Source: JAJPHJ01 sp035622315
GTDB lineage: Bacteria > Vulcanimicrobiota > Vulcanimicrobiia > Eremiobacterales > Eremiobacteraceae
DNA length: 22,784 nt
NCBI GenBank assembly: GCA_035622315.1
Contig: DASPVP010000015.1
Location: 1-22,784, forward strand
Reading direction: 5' to 3'
Part shown: piece by piece, positions 15,532 through 22,784 of the stretch
How the letters are laid out: every line of letters begins with the position of its first letter
Position numbering within the stretch: position 1 is the first letter of the stretch
The notes under the pieces: model-generated
The model's input: only the letters and a program-made list of their open reading frames with translations
Told to the model about the DNA's origin: nothing
The model's database searches: none
Made by a program: the position numbers and the translations under genes

Positions 15532-18348
15532 CTACCCTTTCGTCACAGAAACAGCTGCGCGCGCGGCGACCTGTTCGATCGTCCGCACGAGCGCAGTCAA
15601 TCCAGCATCCACGTCGTCGCCGAGATCGACGCGCAGCACCCGCCGCCCATGGGCTTGCAGCGACTGGTAGTCGCCGAGCGCCTGAGCGTTCTTCAGGGTG
15701 CCAAAATCGAACGGCTGGTTCGGGATCGGGATCTTGATCTTGTCGCCGCCGACGAGCTGCAAGAAGACCCCTGTGTTGGGGCCGCCTTTGTGCAGCTGGC
15801 CGGTCGAGTGCAGGAAGCGCGGCCCGTAGCCCAGCGTCGTGGCGACCTTCGTCGCTGCGCGCACGCTCGTGCGGATGTTCTGCAGCAATGCGTCGCGCTG
15901 CTCGCTTGGCCCGATAAAAGCGGCGATGTCGAAGTAGTCACCTGGCTTGATGCTTGCGATGAGTTTCGCCAGCGCGGCGTCGTCGGTGGGCGCTGCACCC
16001 GAGGCGTCGATCTTGCCGTTGCCCGACCCCGCGAGGATGCGGTTCGTGTTGTCCTTGCTCTCCTGAACGTTGGGTTCGTCGAAGGGGTCGATCCCGATGA
16101 GCGCACCGGCGGTCGCCGTGGCGAACTCCCAGCAGAAGAACTCCTCGGCGATGTCCAGCGCATCGCGCAGGCTGATGTACACAGTTGGGTGGCCGGCTTT
16201 TTCGAGCGTCTCGCGTTGCGCGGCCATGGTCGCGTCGCCATCGAGATCCAAGAACACGAAGACACGATCGTCGCCGTAGACGCCGAGATCGCCGATCGGC
16301 TCGCCCGCCACGGGGATGAGGCCCTTGCCTTCCTTGCCTGTGCTCTCCGCGATGAGCTGCTCGAGCCACAAGCCTACGGTCGCGATCCGCTCGGATGCGG
16401 TGAAGGTCAGTTTGTCGCGCCCGTGCGCGAGCGCTGCCTGGGCGATCGCGGTGCCGAGCGAAACGCCGGGGTGCTGCGCCGCAGGCACGCCGGCCGCGCA
16501 AGCCTCCACCATGCGCCGCGCACGATCGAGCATGCCGGCGATGTCGAATCCCGCCACCGCTGCCGGCACGAGACCGAAATACGAAAGCGCCGAATAGCGT
16601 CCGCCGATGTCCGAAGGGTTGATGAACACCCGGCGGATGCCGCGCTCTGCGCCGAGCGCTGCGAGCGACGTCCCATCATCCGTGATATAGACGAATTGGC
16701 GGGCCGCCACTTTCGGATCGCCGACGAGCACTTTGACCTTTTCGAAGAAGTATTCGCCGAAACTGCGGCTTTCGAGCGTCTTGCCCGACTTGCTCGCTTC
16801 GATGAACAACGTCTTGCGCAGATCGAGCTTGCGCTCGAGCGCCGCGATCGTCTCGGGCACAGTGCAATCCAGGATCAAGAGCTCCGGATGCCCCGAACAC
16901 ACGCCGAACGTCTCGCGCAAAACGATCGGACACAAACTGCTGCCGCCCATGCCCATGAGCACCGCATGGGTGAAGCCGTCCGCGGCCACGCGCGCCCCGA
17001 AATCACGCAGCTCTTCGACCCGGCCTTCCATCGTGTCCACCACGGTGAGCCAGCCCAGACGGTTGCGGATGATGGCGGCGGCTGCCGCATCGCCTTTCTT
17101 CCAGAGATCAGGATCGTGCTGCCACACCCGCGCGACGAAGCGCTCCGCATCGAAGCGCTCGAGCGCGGCGAAATGTGCAGCTTGGTCGAAGTTGCGCAAC
17201 TGCCGGCGGTCGACGCCGTTTTGCCGAAGGTCCTCGACCTTCTCGCGGATCACGTCGAAGAGCTGGTTGTACGAGTCCTCAAAGATGACGAGGCCGTCCG
17301 CGAGCAGTTTGTCCGTGATGCTGCGCAGCGAGATCCCGGCGGCTTCGAGCGCGACGAGATCCGCTTCCCAGGCGTCGAAGTCCGCGGTGAGCGTAGGCCC
17401 CACTTTACCGTGATCCCGAAACGCGTCGATCGTCGCGGGCGGCATGGTATCGACCGTATCCGGTCCGATGAGCGCCTCGACGTAGTACGTGTCCGGATAG
17501 TTCGGATTCTTCGTCGAAGTGCTGGCCCAAAGCGGGCGTTGGCGCCGTGCACCCGCGGCGCTCAACTTGCGGAAACGATCGGTGTCGAGCGAAGCGAGAT
17601 AGAGGCGGTAGAGCCGCTTCGAGTTCGCGATCGCGGTCTTGCCGAGCAGCGCCTCGAGCGCCGGCTTCTTCGGAGCGTCCGCTTTTTCGGCGAGCGCTGC
17701 GATGCGCTTGTCCGCTTCCGTGTCGACACGGCTCACGAAACAGGACGCGACCGACGCGATGCGATCGATCGGCTGCCTCACCGAAACGCGATCTTCGAGG
17801 CCGCTGAAGTACGCGTCGATGACACGCTCGTAGTATTCCACCCCGAACATCAGCGTGATGTTGACGTTGACGCCTTCACCGATGAGCGCGCGGACGACGG
17901 GGATGCCTTGATCGGTCGCCGGCACCTTGATCATCACGTTGGGGCGGCCGACCGCTTTCCACAAGCGCTTGCCCTCGGCGATCGAGGCGTCGGTGTCCTT
18001 GGCGAGATCGGGCGGCAGCTCGATCGAGACAAAACCGTCGCCGCCGTCGCTCGCGCGATACAGATCGGCGAACACGTCGCAGGCCTCTTTGATATCTTCA
18101 ATCGTGATCGCATCGTAGATCGCGCGTGACGCGGTCACGCCTTTGCGCACGAGCTCCTCAACCGCTTGGTCGTAGTCGTGGCTGCCGGAGACGGCCTTCT
18201 CGAAAATGGTCGGGTTGGAGGTGACCCCGCGCAAGCCGTCGTCATCCACCAGGCGGCGCAGCTCGCCCGACCGGGTGAAGCCTCGCCGGATGTTGTCGAG
18301 CCAGAAACTCTGGCCGAAGTCGATCAGACGGACGAGCGGGTTAGCCAT
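15532..18348 (-). CDS. tal-pgi: Bifunctional transaldolase / glucose-6-phosphate isomerase fusion
   Basis: This 938-residue protein joins two complete enzymes. Residues 1 to about 365 are transaldolase: SNPTIF at 44-49, the Schiff-base Lys141 in VMIKVPATDQG, NVNITLMF near 160, and the SxSTKNPNYPDTYYVEALIGPDTV C-terminal block. Residues from about 370 are phosphoglucose isomerase: MGMGGSSLCP near 465-474, EASKSGKT near 512-519, then the GGRYSALSYFGLVP block. Transaldolase interconverts sedoheptulose-7-P/glyceraldehyde-3-P with erythrose-4-P/fructose-6-P, and Pgi turns fructose-6-P into glucose-6-P, the Zwf substrate. Such fusions are known in several phyla. A GGAG seven bases before the ATG supports the start. 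It is separated from tkt by 60 bp carrying a hairpin. Confidence 0.97.
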   Translation of the reverse strand: MANPLVRLIDFGQSFWLDNIRRGFTRSGELRRLVDDDGLRGVTSNPTIFEKAVSGSHDYDQAVEELVRKGVTASRAIYDAITIEDIKEACDVFADLYRASDGGDGFVSIELPPDLAKDTDASIAEGKRLWKAVGRPNVMIKVPATDQGIPVVRALIGEGVNVNITLMFGVEYYERVIDAYFSGLEDRVSVRQPIDRIASVASCFVSRVDTEADKRIAALAEKADAPKKPALEALLGKTAIANSKRLYRLYLASLDTDRFRKLSAAGARRQRPLWASTSTKNPNYPDTYYVEALIGPDTVDTMPPATIDAFRDHGKVGPTLTADFDAWEADLVALEAAGISLRSITDKLLADGLVIFEDSYNQLFDVIREKVEDLRQNGVDRRQLRNFDQAAHFAALERFDAERFVARVWQHDPDLWKKGDAAAAAIIRNRLGWLTVVDTMEGRVEELRDFGARVAADGFTHAVLMGMGGSSLCPIVLRETFGVCSGHPELLILDCTVPETIAALERKLDLRKTLFIEASKSGKTLESRSFGEYFFEKVKVLVGDPKVAARQFVYITDDGTSLAALGAERGIRRVFINPSDIGGRYSALSYFGLVPAAVAGFDIAGMLDRARRMVEACAAGVPAAQHPGVSLGTAIAQAALAHGRDKLTFTASERIATVGLWLEQLIAESTGKEGKGLIPVAGEPIGDLGVYGDDRVFVFLDLDGDATMAAQRETLEKAGHPTVYISLRDALDIAEEFFCWEFATATAGALIGIDPFDEPNVQESKDNTNRILAGSGNGKIDASGAAPTDDAALAKLIASIKPGDYFDIAAFIGPSEQRDALLQNIRTSVRAATKVATTLGYGPRFLHSTGQLHKGGPNTGVFLQLVGGDKIKIPIPNQPFDFGTLKNAQALGDYQSLQAHGRRVLRVDLGDDVDAGLTALVRTIEQVAARAAVSVTKG

Positions 18349-18370
18349 GTGCTTCTCCAGTTGTGGTTAT

Positions 18371-18398
18371 GCGATCGCCCCTGAAAAGAGGCGATCGC
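18371..18398 (-). promoter_or_regulatory. Intercistronic hairpin between tkt and tal-pgi
   Basis: Bases 18371-18382 and 18387-18398 form a 12-pair stem with one C/A mismatch around a GAAA loop, a GNRA tetraloop if transcribed in the minus direction is TTTC and in the plus direction GAAA. Each arm contains the octamer GCGATCGC. In the mRNA direction no U tract follows, so it is not a normal rho-independent terminator. It ends about 22 bases before the tal-pgi start and begins 10 bases after the tkt stop. Possible roles are transcript processing or 3'-end protection of tkt mRNA (inference). Confidence 0.75.
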
Positions 18399-18408
18399 CA
18401 GTTGTGCC

Positions 18409-20430
18409 TCAGCGCTTGCCGAGAAGGTCGAGTGCGGTTTGCACGATGTGTTCGGGCGTGAAACCGAATTCGCGGAAGAGGATCTCGCCCGGGGCCGATG
18501 CGCCGAAATGATCGATGCCGATCGCCACGCCGCGATCGCCGATGTAGTGCTTCCAACCGAAGGTCGTTCCAGCCTCGACGGATATCCGCGCCGTGATCTT
18601 CGGCGGCAGCACGTTGTCGCGATACGCTTGGTCTTGCTTGTCGAAGACCTCCCAGCACGGCATGCTGACGACTCGCGTTGCGATGCCTTGGCTCTCGAGC
18701 TGTCGAGCGGCTTCGACGCACAGCGACACTTCCGACCCCGTGCCGATGAGGATCACGTCGGGTGACGAGCGGCTCTCGCGCATCAGGACGTAGCCGCCTT
18801 GGCGGGCGCCCTTGGTCATCTCCGCGTCGAAGATCGGGATCTTCTGCCGGGTCAGCGCGAGCCCGACCGGTCCACCCGTATGCTCCATCGCCAAGCGCCA
18901 GCAGATCGCGGTTTCGTTCGCATCGGCTGGACGCATGATGGTCATGTGGGGCATCGCGCGCAACGAGGCAAGCTGCTCGATGGGCTGGTGGGTCGGTCCG
19001 TCTTCGCCCAATCCGATGCTGTCGTGCGTCCACACGTAGATCGGCCGGATCTCCATGATCGCGGCAAGCCGCACCGGCGGTCGCATGTAGTCGGAGAAGA
19101 TGAAGAAGGTGGCGCCGAACGGCCGCAAGCCGCCGTGCAAGACCATGCCGTTGAGCGCCGATCCCATCGCGTGCTCGCGGATGCCGAAGTGGAAGTTCCG
19201 CCCTCCATAGGAATCGCGTTCGAAATCGCCGAGACCGGTCAGATTAGTCTCCGTGGACGGCGCGAGGTCGGCCGCTCCGCCGAGGAAGTTCGGCACCGTC
19301 GCGGCGATGGCGTTCATCACCTTATTCGACGCGATACGTGTAGCAAGCGGTCCATCCGCTGGCGCGAAGGTTGGGATCTTGTCTGCCCAGCCGTCCGGTA
19401 GCTTATCCGCCTGTTCGAATTCGAACTGCCGCGCCAAATCAGGGAAGTTCGACGCGTAGCCATCGAAGAGCGCGCGCCATTCGGCCTCGAAGGACTCTCC
19501 GCGCGGTATCGCCTCGCGGGTGTGCTCGAGGACTTGCTCGGGCACGAGGAAGTGCGCATCTTCCGGCCAGCCGTAGAATCGCTTGGTAGCACGGACCTCG
19601 TCTTCGCCGAGCGGCGAACCATGCGCCGAAGCCGAGTCTTGCTTGTGCGGCGCTCCGTAGGCGATGTGGCTGCGCACGCGGATGAGCGACGGTCGCGGAT
19701 CTTCCTTGGCGGCGACGATCGCGCGGTCGAGCGCGTCGAGATCGTTTGCGTCTTCGACCGCTTGCGTGTGCCAGCCGTACGCATCGAAGCGGCGGTTCAC
19801 GTCCTCGTCAAAGGCGAGCGCGGTGTTGCCCTCGATCGTGATGTGGTTGTCGTCGTAGAAGTAGATGAGCTTGCCTAGGCGCAGATGCCCTGCGAAAGAG
19901 GCGGCCTCGGACGCGACGCCTTCCATGATGTCGCCGTCGCTGCAGATCACGTACGTGTAGTGGTTGACGACATCGTAGCCTGGTTTGTTGAAGCGCGTCG
20001 CGAGCGAGCGCTCGGCGATGCCGAAACCCACGCCGTTGCCGAAGCCCTGTCCAAGCGGCCCTGTCGTGACCTCCACGCCGGGCGTCACGCGATACTCAGG
20101 ATGGCCTGGCGTCTTCGAGCCCCACTGGCGGAATTGTTTGATGTCGTCGAGCGTGAGGTCGTAGCCGACCAAGAACAGCGCCGCGTACTGGAGCATGCAC
20201 GCGTGGCCTGCGGAGAGCACGAACCGGTCGCGATCCGGCCACGCTGGATTCCGCGGATTGTAGCGCAGGTGCCGGGTGAAGAGCACGTAGGCGAGCGGTG
20301 CGAGCGCCATGGGCGTGCCGGGATGGCCCGAGTTGGCTTTTTGCACGGCGTCCATAGCGAGCGTGCGGATGGTGTTGATGCACAGTTGATCGAGCGCTTT
20401 GGAGTCGAGCGCGGGGGACGTCTTGGCCAT
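18409..20430 (-). CDS. tkt: Transketolase
   Basis: The 673-residue length is standard. Transketolase moves two-carbon ketol units between pentose, tetrose, hexose and heptulose phosphates using thiamine diphosphate and Mg2+. The N-terminal SGHPGTP is at 34-40, GPLGQGFGNGVG near 124-134, and the ThDP/metal motif SDGDIMEG at 164-171 continues to DDN at 193-195. The pyrimidine domain carries HFGIREHAMG with the catalytic Glu, and the HDSIGLGEDGPTHQP block that binds substrate phosphate follows. The start has a strong AGAGGAG ribosome site. It is the first enzyme gene of the pentose phosphate operon; selD ends 85 bp upstream on the same strand, so tkt may have its own promoter or be read from selD. 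Confidence 0.98.
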   Translation of the reverse strand: MAKTSPALDSKALDQLCINTIRTLAMDAVQKANSGHPGTPMALAPLAYVLFTRHLRYNPRNPAWPDRDRFVLSAGHACMLQYAALFLVGYDLTLDDIKQFRQWGSKTPGHPEYRVTPGVEVTTGPLGQGFGNGVGFGIAERSLATRFNKPGYDVVNHYTYVICSDGDIMEGVASEAASFAGHLRLGKLIYFYDDNHITIEGNTALAFDEDVNRRFDAYGWHTQAVEDANDLDALDRAIVAAKEDPRPSLIRVRSHIAYGAPHKQDSASAHGSPLGEDEVRATKRFYGWPEDAHFLVPEQVLEHTREAIPRGESFEAEWRALFDGYASNFPDLARQFEFEQADKLPDGWADKIPTFAPADGPLATRIASNKVMNAIAATVPNFLGGAADLAPSTETNLTGLGDFERDSYGGRNFHFGIREHAMGSALNGMVLHGGLRPFGATFFIFSDYMRPPVRLAAIMEIRPIYVWTHDSIGLGEDGPTHQPIEQLASLRAMPHMTIMRPADANETAICWRLAMEHTGGPVGLALTRQKIPIFDAEMTKGARQGGYVLMRESRSSPDVILIGTGSEVSLCVEAARQLESQGIATRVVSMPCWEVFDKQDQAYRDNVLPPKITARISVEAGTTFGWKHYIGDRGVAIGIDHFGASAPGEILFREFGFTPEHIVQTALDLLGKR

Positions 20431-20468
20431 GCTGCTCCTCTAGAAAGGGACCGTCACAAAGACCGCTT

Positions 20469-20486
20469 GCGCAAATGGACTTGCGC
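20469..20486 (-). promoter_or_regulatory. Inverted repeat in the selD-tkt spacer
   Basis: GCGCAA (20469-20474) and TTGCGC (20481-20486) are perfect 6-bp inverted repeats around a six-base loop. They lie in the 85-bp spacer between the selD stop and the tkt start. Upstream on the minus strand is a short AT-rich stretch with GATAAT at 20503-20498, a possible -10 box without a convincing -35. The repeat could be an operator or an untranslated-leader hairpin for tkt. No T tract marks it as a selD terminator. Evidence is weak. Confidence 0.35.
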
Positions 20487-20515
20487 CTTTTCCGAAGATT
20501 ATCCTTATACCCGCA

Positions 20516-21586
20516 TCAGGCGGGCTGCACGTCGAACGACTGCTCGACCGTCAAAGCACCAATCATCGATACGCTCGTCACGCCCTGCCGGTTCAGTCCT
20601 GCCACGAGTTCCTCTGTCGCGGCCGGTGCGACCGCGATCAAGAGGCCACCTGAGGTCTGCGCGTCGCACAGAGCGAGCGCAAGACCATCGGCGATGGAAG
20701 GGTGGAAGGCGACTCCTGCTGCCTGCGCGTTGGCCAGGTTCGACCGCGTGCCGCCGGGTACGACATCCGCGCGCGCCAGCTCCAAGACGCGATTGAAGAA
20801 GGGCACCGCGTCCGCTCGGACCACAAAGCCCACGCCGCTCCCCTTAGCCATCTCGAGCAGATGCCCGATGAGCCCGAAGCCGGTGACGTCCGTAGCGGCG
20901 TGGACCGGTGGGTCGCTGTGCGCTGCGTTCAGTTCCACCATCGCTATCGAGGCAGCCCGGTTGAGCGTCTCCATCGAGGCGATGGCGGGCGCCAGATCCT
21001 TCGGAGTTATCACATCCTTGCGTTGAGCCGTCGTCAGAATGCCGGTGCCGATCGGCTTGGTCAAGACGAGCACATCGCCGGGGCGAGCTGTGGAGTTCCG
21101 AACTATCCTGTGGGGATGCACGACGCCTGTGACCGCGAGGCCGTACTTCGGCTCTGGATCCTTCACCGTGTGGCCGCCGATGACGTGGATGCCCGCCTCG
21201 TGCGCTTTTTCGACACCGCCGCTCAGGATCTCGGCGAGCACAGCGGCATCGTGGTCCTCGGGGAAGCACGTGATCGCGAGAGCGCATAGCGGCGTGCCGC
21301 CCATGGCGTAGACGTCTGACAAAGCGTTGGCTGCGGCGATGCGCCCGAAGGTCTTGGGTTCGTCGACGATGGGCGTGAAGAAATCGACCGTCTCGACCAG
21401 CGCAGTCCGGTCATTGAGACGGTACACTCCGGCGTCGTCTGCCGTTGCGGTGCCGACGAGGACGTTGGGATCGTCGATCGGCGGCAAGCTCGCCAGCACG
21501 CGCGCGAGCACGCTCGCGTCAGCCTTAGAAGCTCAACCTGCGCAGCTGCTGAGATGCGTCAGCCGCCTGATATCCGACCGGGTCAT
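20516..21586 (-). CDS. selD: Selenide, water dikinase (selenophosphate synthetase), probable selenoprotein read through in-frame TGA
   Basis: SelD makes selenophosphate from selenide and ATP, the Se donor for selenocysteine tRNA. Read from the ATG at 21586 with one in-frame TGA (21535-21533) as selenocysteine, the product is 356 residues, close to E. coli SelD (347). The N-terminus then reads RLTHLSSCAG-U-ASKAD, which aligns without gaps to E. coli RLTQYSHGAG-C-GCKIS: Sec18 replaces catalytic Cys17, Ser20 replaces Cys19 and Lys21 matches Lys20. Downstream are the ATP/metal blocks DDAGVYRL, ETVDFFTPIVD, GRIAAANALSDVYAMGG, GGHTVKDPEPKYGL, ATDVTGFGL and the late CDAQTSGGLL. Starting at the first codon after the TGA (GTG, 21511) would remove the catalytic segment. 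A GTG at 21601 is an alternative start; neither start has a strong ribosome site. The secreted-protein gene diverges upstream. Confidence 0.93.
21503..21518 (-). promoter_or_regulatory. Candidate bacterial SECIS hairpin
   Basis: In the mRNA sense, CGCGAG and CUCGCG pair perfectly around a CGUG loop. The stem starts at base 15 after the UGA and the loop GU falls at bases 22-23, close to the place of the essential GU in the E. coli fdhF SECIS. SelB, delivering Sec-tRNA, would be expected to bind it. A bulged A and two more pairs may extend the stem. The GC-rich context means short hairpins arise easily, so position is the main support. Confidence 0.7.
21533..21535 (-). other. In-frame TGA predicted to encode selenocysteine (codon 18 of selD)
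   Basis: The codons read GCA GGT TGA GCT TCT AAG in the selD frame. The translated sequence on both sides of TGA fits the SelD catalytic loop, and the TGA takes the place of the active-site Cys. No other stop lies in frame between the ATG at 21586 and the terminal TGA at 20518-20516. Confidence 0.9.
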
Positions 21587-21756
21587 GCTCGCGACTTCCA
21601 CCGCCGCCAGAACTGCCCTGGGGGTCTGAAAGAGAGCGGGCCTGTCCCCTCAGGTGGACCTATTGCCGTCCGCCTCGACGCCGATAATAATGAAGAGGGG
21701 ATCGCATCGTCTGTTGGTCGTCTTGGCATCCCCCTTTGTGAGGAGTTCAAAGGGCC
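21587..21756. promoter_or_regulatory. Divergent intergenic region between selD and the secreted-protein gene
   Basis: This 170-bp spacer should hold the promoters of both genes. The least GC-rich part is 21683-21694, with GATAAT at 21683-21688 as a possible plus-strand -10 and a poor TATTGC at 21661 as -35; on the minus strand the same patch reads ATTATTATC. A leader inverted repeat, GGGGAT (21697-21702) with ATCCCC (21728-21733), precedes the AGGAG ribosome site (21741-21745) of the plus-strand gene. I searched it for a tRNA-Sec and saw none. All calls here are tentative. Confidence 0.35.
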
Positions 21757-22784
21757 GTGAAACGACTTTCTCATTCCGCAATAGTGTGGCGAGTCGTCGC
21801 AGTTGCGATCGTTTTTGCGATCGCCGGACTCGCCTCGGCCCCACCGGTTCTCGGATCAGGGCCCACGATGGCCGTCACGATGTTCTCGAACGGCGTCGGC
21901 GCGCCGGCGAGCACCGTGAGCGCGATGAGTTCCGCGCTCTATCAGTCGGTCGACCAATCCGGCAAGTTCAGCGCTGTCGGCGGCGGGCCGCTCGACGTGA
22001 AGACCGCTATCGACGGCAGTTTGACAGGGCCGGCCATTGCCGCGGCGTCCAATGCCGGCGCGAATGAAGTGGTGATCGGCGAACTGATCAGCGCGTCCGG
22101 CGGCAATGTGGTCTACAGGCTCACAGCCTATCGCACGGCACCGCTCGCCTTCATCCGCACCGAAGTCTTCAGCCAATCGTCGCTTGCCAACAACTCGCTG
22201 ACCGCAGGCTTTGTGACGGACTTGAACACGCTCCATCAGCCGCGCTCGGCGATCGGCACGATCTATTCGCTCGACAACGGAGTCCGCGCAGATCTCGGCT
22301 CCGTCTACGGTTTCCAACTCGGCCAACAGTTCAACGTGATGCGCGACGGCCAGAAGATGGCGCAGGCGCAGATCACGTCGATCGAAGATCAAAGCGCCGC
22401 GGTGACGATCTCCAATCCAGTCAACGGATACAAACCGGCGATCGGCGACGAGGTCGTAGGCTTGCAGCCGCTGCCGCCGCTCAATCCGCCGCATGAAGGC
22501 GGGAACACGTTCAGCATCTGGGCGTTGGTCATCGGAACGGGCGCAGCGTTGCTCGCCATCGGCGCGCACGGCCACGCCGCGCCGGCCAATCAAGGACCTC
22601 TGCCATCGCCAAGCGTCATCGGTGGCTTCAGCGTCACGTGCGGCACGCAGGTCGGCCAAGGCACGTCGAACCAAACCTTCACGTTCATCTTCAGCCAGCA
22701 GGTCAACACCGCGGACATCAATTTCTCGAACACGACCTCGATGTATTACACGACCAATGTGACGACAAGCCCTACGCCCGTGAC
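21757..22784 (+). CDS. Secreted/membrane protein with CsgG/FlgT-like region, unknown function (3' partial)
   Basis: An open frame begins at the GTG at 21757, with AGGAG eleven bases upstream, and runs without a stop for 342 codons to the window edge. Residues 1-28 are a signal peptide or membrane anchor (basic start, then VVAVAIVFAIAGLASA). Residues about 35-150 alternate helix and strand with NEVVIGELISASGGNVVYRL, resembling CsgG/TolB-type lipoprotein domains. Residues about 166-235 (GTIYSLDNGVRADLGSVYGFQLGQQFNVMR split across two strands, ending in IGDEVVGLQP) recall the FlgT C-terminal beta domain. A second hydrophobic helix is at about 252-272 (FSIWALVIGTGAALLAIGA), followed by a beta-rich Thr/Asn/Ser region. 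These domain likenesses are by eye. It is divergent from selD with no evident functional link. Confidence 0.85.
   Translation, partial: MKRLSHSAIVWRVVAVAIVFAIAGLASAPPVLGSGPTMAVTMFSNGVGAPASTVSAMSSALYQSVDQSGKFSAVGGGPLDVKTAIDGSLTGPAIAAASNAGANEVVIGELISASGGNVVYRLTAYRTAPLAFIRTEVFSQSSLANNSLTAGFVTDLNTLHQPRSAIGTIYSLDNGVRADLGSVYGFQLGQQFNVMRDGQKMAQAQITSIEDQSAAVTISNPVNGYKPAIGDEVVGLQPLPPLNPPHEGGNTFSIWALVIGTGAALLAIGAHGHAAPANQGPLPSPSVIGGFSVTCGTQVGQGTSNQTFTFIFSQQVNTADINFSNTTSMYYTTNVTTSPTPV

Noticed and set aside
15529..18129. Long plus-strand open frame (about 866 codons) antisense to tal-pgi
   Set aside because: It is rich in Arg, Asp, Glu, Val and Ala in the pattern of a mirrored GC-rich gene, has no recognisable domain, and lies fully opposite a gene with intact catalytic motifs.
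21511..21535. selD as a frameshifted or truncated pseudogene
   Set aside because: Only one stop interrupts the frame, the sequence on both sides matches the family in the same frame, and it falls exactly on the catalytic residue.
21587..21756. selC (tRNA-Sec) next to selD
   Set aside because: No UCA-anticodon loop with flanking cloverleaf pairing or terminal CCA could be found on either strand.

Overview
The window is GC-rich, gene-dense bacterial chromosome with no rRNA, tRNA, CRISPR array, IS element or phage gene that I can recognise. A TonB-dependent outer-membrane receptor indicates a diderm host. The six-gene pentose phosphate operon with opcA, the transaldolase/phosphoglucose isomerase fusion and a probable selenocysteine-containing SelD suggest an under-sampled GC-rich diderm lineage such as Candidatus Eremiobacterota/WPS-2. 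That placement is a guess; no phylogenetic marker gene is present.

Left part (1-8179). A 5'-truncated fusion of the end of an MFS transporter to a PlsC/PlsB-like acyltransferase is followed on the same strand by a TonB-dependent receptor with an N-terminal carboxypeptidase-regulatory-like domain. The receptor ends at a rho-independent terminator and a second palindrome. Facing it is a large unrecognised single-membrane-pass protein, very rich in Pro and Ala, with three 87-bp tandem repeats.

Middle (8300-11155). A small heat-shock protein (Hsp20) abuts lon with no intervening base, forming a proteostasis pair.

Right-centre (11181-20430, minus strand). The operon is tkt, tal-pgi fusion, gnd (short form), zwf, opcA, pgl. 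Spacing is minimal: 3 and 6 nt at two junctions and ATGA overlaps at two others. Together the products cover the oxidative branch from glucose-6-phosphate to ribulose-5-phosphate (Zwf with its assembly factor OpcA, Pgl, Gnd), plus transketolase and transaldolase of the non-oxidative branch and Pgi to recycle fructose-6-phosphate. Only ribose-5-phosphate isomerase and ribulose-phosphate epimerase are missing for a closed cycle. A 12-bp hairpin with a GAAA loop lies between tkt and tal-pgi.

Right end (20516-22784). selD (selenophosphate synthetase) lies upstream of tkt on the same strand. A conventional stop-to-stop reading starts it too late: extending upstream through an in-frame TGA recovers the missing catalytic N-terminus, with TGA at the position of the E. 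coli catalytic Cys17 and a SECIS-like hairpin just downstream. This is the most notable signal in the window. A divergent, 3'-truncated secreted protein of unknown function runs off the right edge.
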